Positions 5,310 through 6,447 of a DNA stretch of 6,447 bases are shown here, in pieces (position 1 is the stretch's first letter; every line of letters starts with the position of its first letter). The stretch covers positions 1 to 6,447 of the forward strand of contig CAIYZX010000326.1 in assembly GCA_903930745.1 (NCBI GenBank), in the 5' to 3' direction. The stretch is from an uncultured Chloroflexota bacterium (GTDB lineage: Bacteria; Chloroflexota; Limnocylindria; Limnocylindrales; CSP1-4). The position numbers were made by a program, and so were the translations under genes. The notes under the pieces were generated by a model, which was not told the origin of the DNA, ran no database searches, and saw only the letters and a program-made list of their open reading frames with translations.

Positions 5310-6437
5310 CTATGGGACGTGCGGCTCCTGCGGGAGCGCGGCCTGGCGTGCCAGCTCGTCCGCGCGGCGCTCGCCGGCGCACAGGACGACGAGGTCGCAC
5401 GCGACGAGGCCGCGGGCGAACCGGACCCCGGAGACGCGCGTTCGACCCACCACCGAGCGAACCTCGTCCGGCGTGCAGACGTTGGCGATTTCCGTGCCGG
5501 CAGCGCGCAGGAGTGCGGCGATGGACCGTGCCTGGCCCTCGCCCTCCGGCGTTCGGACGATGACCGCCTTCGCCCCGGGGCGGACGCGCTCCACCAGGAC
5601 CAGGCGAGCCACGGCCGCCGGCAGCATCACGCCCGGCCGGTCGCCGTCAGGCAGGACGATCTCGCGGTCAAGCGTGCCCGTGGCCAAGACCACGGTGGTT
5701 GCGCGCACGGCGAGGAGGCGCGAGCCCCACGAGACGCCCTCCACGCCCTCCGAGAAGGCGCCGAGCGCCTGCGCGCCGGTGAGGATCTCCACGCCGGCCG
5801 CACGGGCGGCGGCGGCCAGGGCATCGGCGGAGTCCGCGCCGCCGGCCTGCTCCAGCAGGCGCCCGCCCAGACGAGCCCGACGCTCCACGAGGAGCACGCG
5901 TCTCCCCTGCCCCGCTGCCCCTGTGGCCACGGCGAGGCCCCGCGGACCCCCGCCCACGACGAGCAGGTCAACGTCCCGTGTCGCGAGGCGGGGCGCGGGG
6001 AGGGCAGCCGCAGCATCCGACGGGGTGGGCACCAGGCCCTGGCCGGCGAGACGCGCGATCCACGGCGCCGCGATGTTCCACGCCCGCGAGGAGCGGAGCC
6101 AGCGCGCCTCCTGGAAGCCCGCAGGCACGAGGGACGAGAGCGTGTCCGCGGGCAGCAGCAGCCAGCGAGGGCGGATCCGGCGAACCCTGGCGCCCTCGCG
6201 TACCTCGGTCATGCACGCGAGCTGCCCGCCCACCCCGTCGATCGCGACCGTGCAGCCCGGACACGACCCGGTGCCGCACCGCAGGCCGCGGGCCCGCCGG
6301 AACTTCGCGCTCCAGGACAGTGTGCGCACTCCGGCGGCATGGAGGGCACCCGCGACGGTCTGCCCGGTCCGAGCGCGAATGATGCGCCCGTCGAAGGTGA
6401 AGCGGACCTCGGGGTCTCGGGCGGAAGGGGGCGTCAT
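5310..6437 (-). CDS. [2Fe-2S]/FAD oxidoreductase, sarcosine oxidase alpha/HcnAB-like, short C-terminus
   Basis: A 375-residue two-domain protein. Residues about 10-88 form a ferredoxin-like domain (Fer2_4, PF13510): FTFDGRIIRARTGQTVAGAL, then C54, C59, C62 and C75 in a CX4CX2CX12C pattern that binds [2Fe-2S]. After a linker carrying the family's LVPAGF (103-108) comes an FAD-binding Rossmann domain (about 155-350): LLVVGGGPRG (G162-G167), acidic E185 ending strand two, VVLATG (249-254) and DRPGVMLPAA (266-275). This order is seen in the alpha subunit of heterotetrameric sarcosine oxidase, and is split between HcnA and HcnB in hydrogen cyanide synthase; relatives oxidise amino-acid-like amines with a partner subunit. 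The protein stops about where relatives continue to a second FAD-contacting segment (the AxGD type), and it lacks the aminomethyltransferase half of SoxA. The start ATG 6437 follows an in-frame TGA at 6441-6443. A catalytic partner, if any, would lie beyond the right edge. Substrate unknown. Confidence 0.87.
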   Translation of the reverse strand: MTPPSARDPEVRFTFDGRIIRARTGQTVAGALHAAGVRTLSWSAKFRRARGLRCGTGSCPGCTVAIDGVGGQLACMTEVREGARVRRIRPRWLLLPADTLSSLVPAGFQEARWLRSSRAWNIAAPWIARLAGQGLVPTPSDAAAALPAPRLATRDVDLLVVGGGPRGLAVATGAAGQGRRVLLVERRARLGGRLLEQAGGADSADALAAAARAAGVEILTGAQALGAFSEGVEGVSWGSRLLAVRATTVVLATGTLDREIVLPDGDRPGVMLPAAVARLVLVERVRPGAKAVIVRTPEGEGQARSIAALLRAAGTEIANVCTPDEVRSVVGRTRVSGVRFARGLVACDLVVLCAGERRADELARQAALPQEPHVP

Positions 6438-6447
6438 CGGTCAGGCA

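Overview
The window is GC-rich (about 70% by eye), densely coded bacterial DNA with strong third-position G/C bias, GTG starts and short intergenic gaps. Together with the mix of families, this fits a high-GC soil or freshwater bacterium, most plausibly Chloroflexota (Limnocylindria-like) or Actinomycetota. That assignment is inference; no rRNA, tRNA or phylogenetic marker is present. I see no mobile element, CRISPR array, phage gene or tRNA.

Layout, left to right. (1) A minus-strand pair: a CPBP-family intramembrane protease-like gene (1365-592), followed 14 bp later by a glycosyltransferase-like gene (577 to beyond the left edge) that begins with a domain resembling the C-terminal helices of cysteinyl-tRNA synthetase. 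(2) A divergent control region (1366-1568), then a plus-strand DoxX-family membrane protein (1569-2150). (3) A strong 14-bp perfect hairpin (2191-2227) that ends the DoxX gene and the convergent short-chain acyl-CoA synthetase gene (4189-2255, Acs/PrpE type). (4) A second divergent region (4190-4348), then a plus-strand flavodoxin-domain protein (4349-4840). (5) Converging on it, a minus-strand pair: a 375-residue [2Fe-2S]/FAD protein (6437-5310) resembling the N-terminal part of heterotetrameric sarcosine oxidase alpha subunit and HcnA/HcnB, then a small four-helix membrane protein of the TIGR03987/HsmA type (4869 to about 5243, or 5300).

How they may work together. The right half is rich in redox proteins: an Fe-S/FAD protein, a histidine-bearing four-helix membrane protein, a flavodoxin and a DoxX-type quinone-linked membrane protein. 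Only the Fe-S/FAD gene and the HsmA-type gene are arranged like an operon. The acyl-CoA synthetase activates acetate or propionate, and it keeps the C-terminal lysine that is acetylated in this enzyme class.

I do not see a clear undescribed multi-gene system. The points most worth a second look are the CysS-like domain fused to a glycosyltransferase, the altered acyl-pocket motif of the synthetase, the shortened C-terminus of the Fe-S/FAD protein, and the histidine pattern in the HsmA-type protein.
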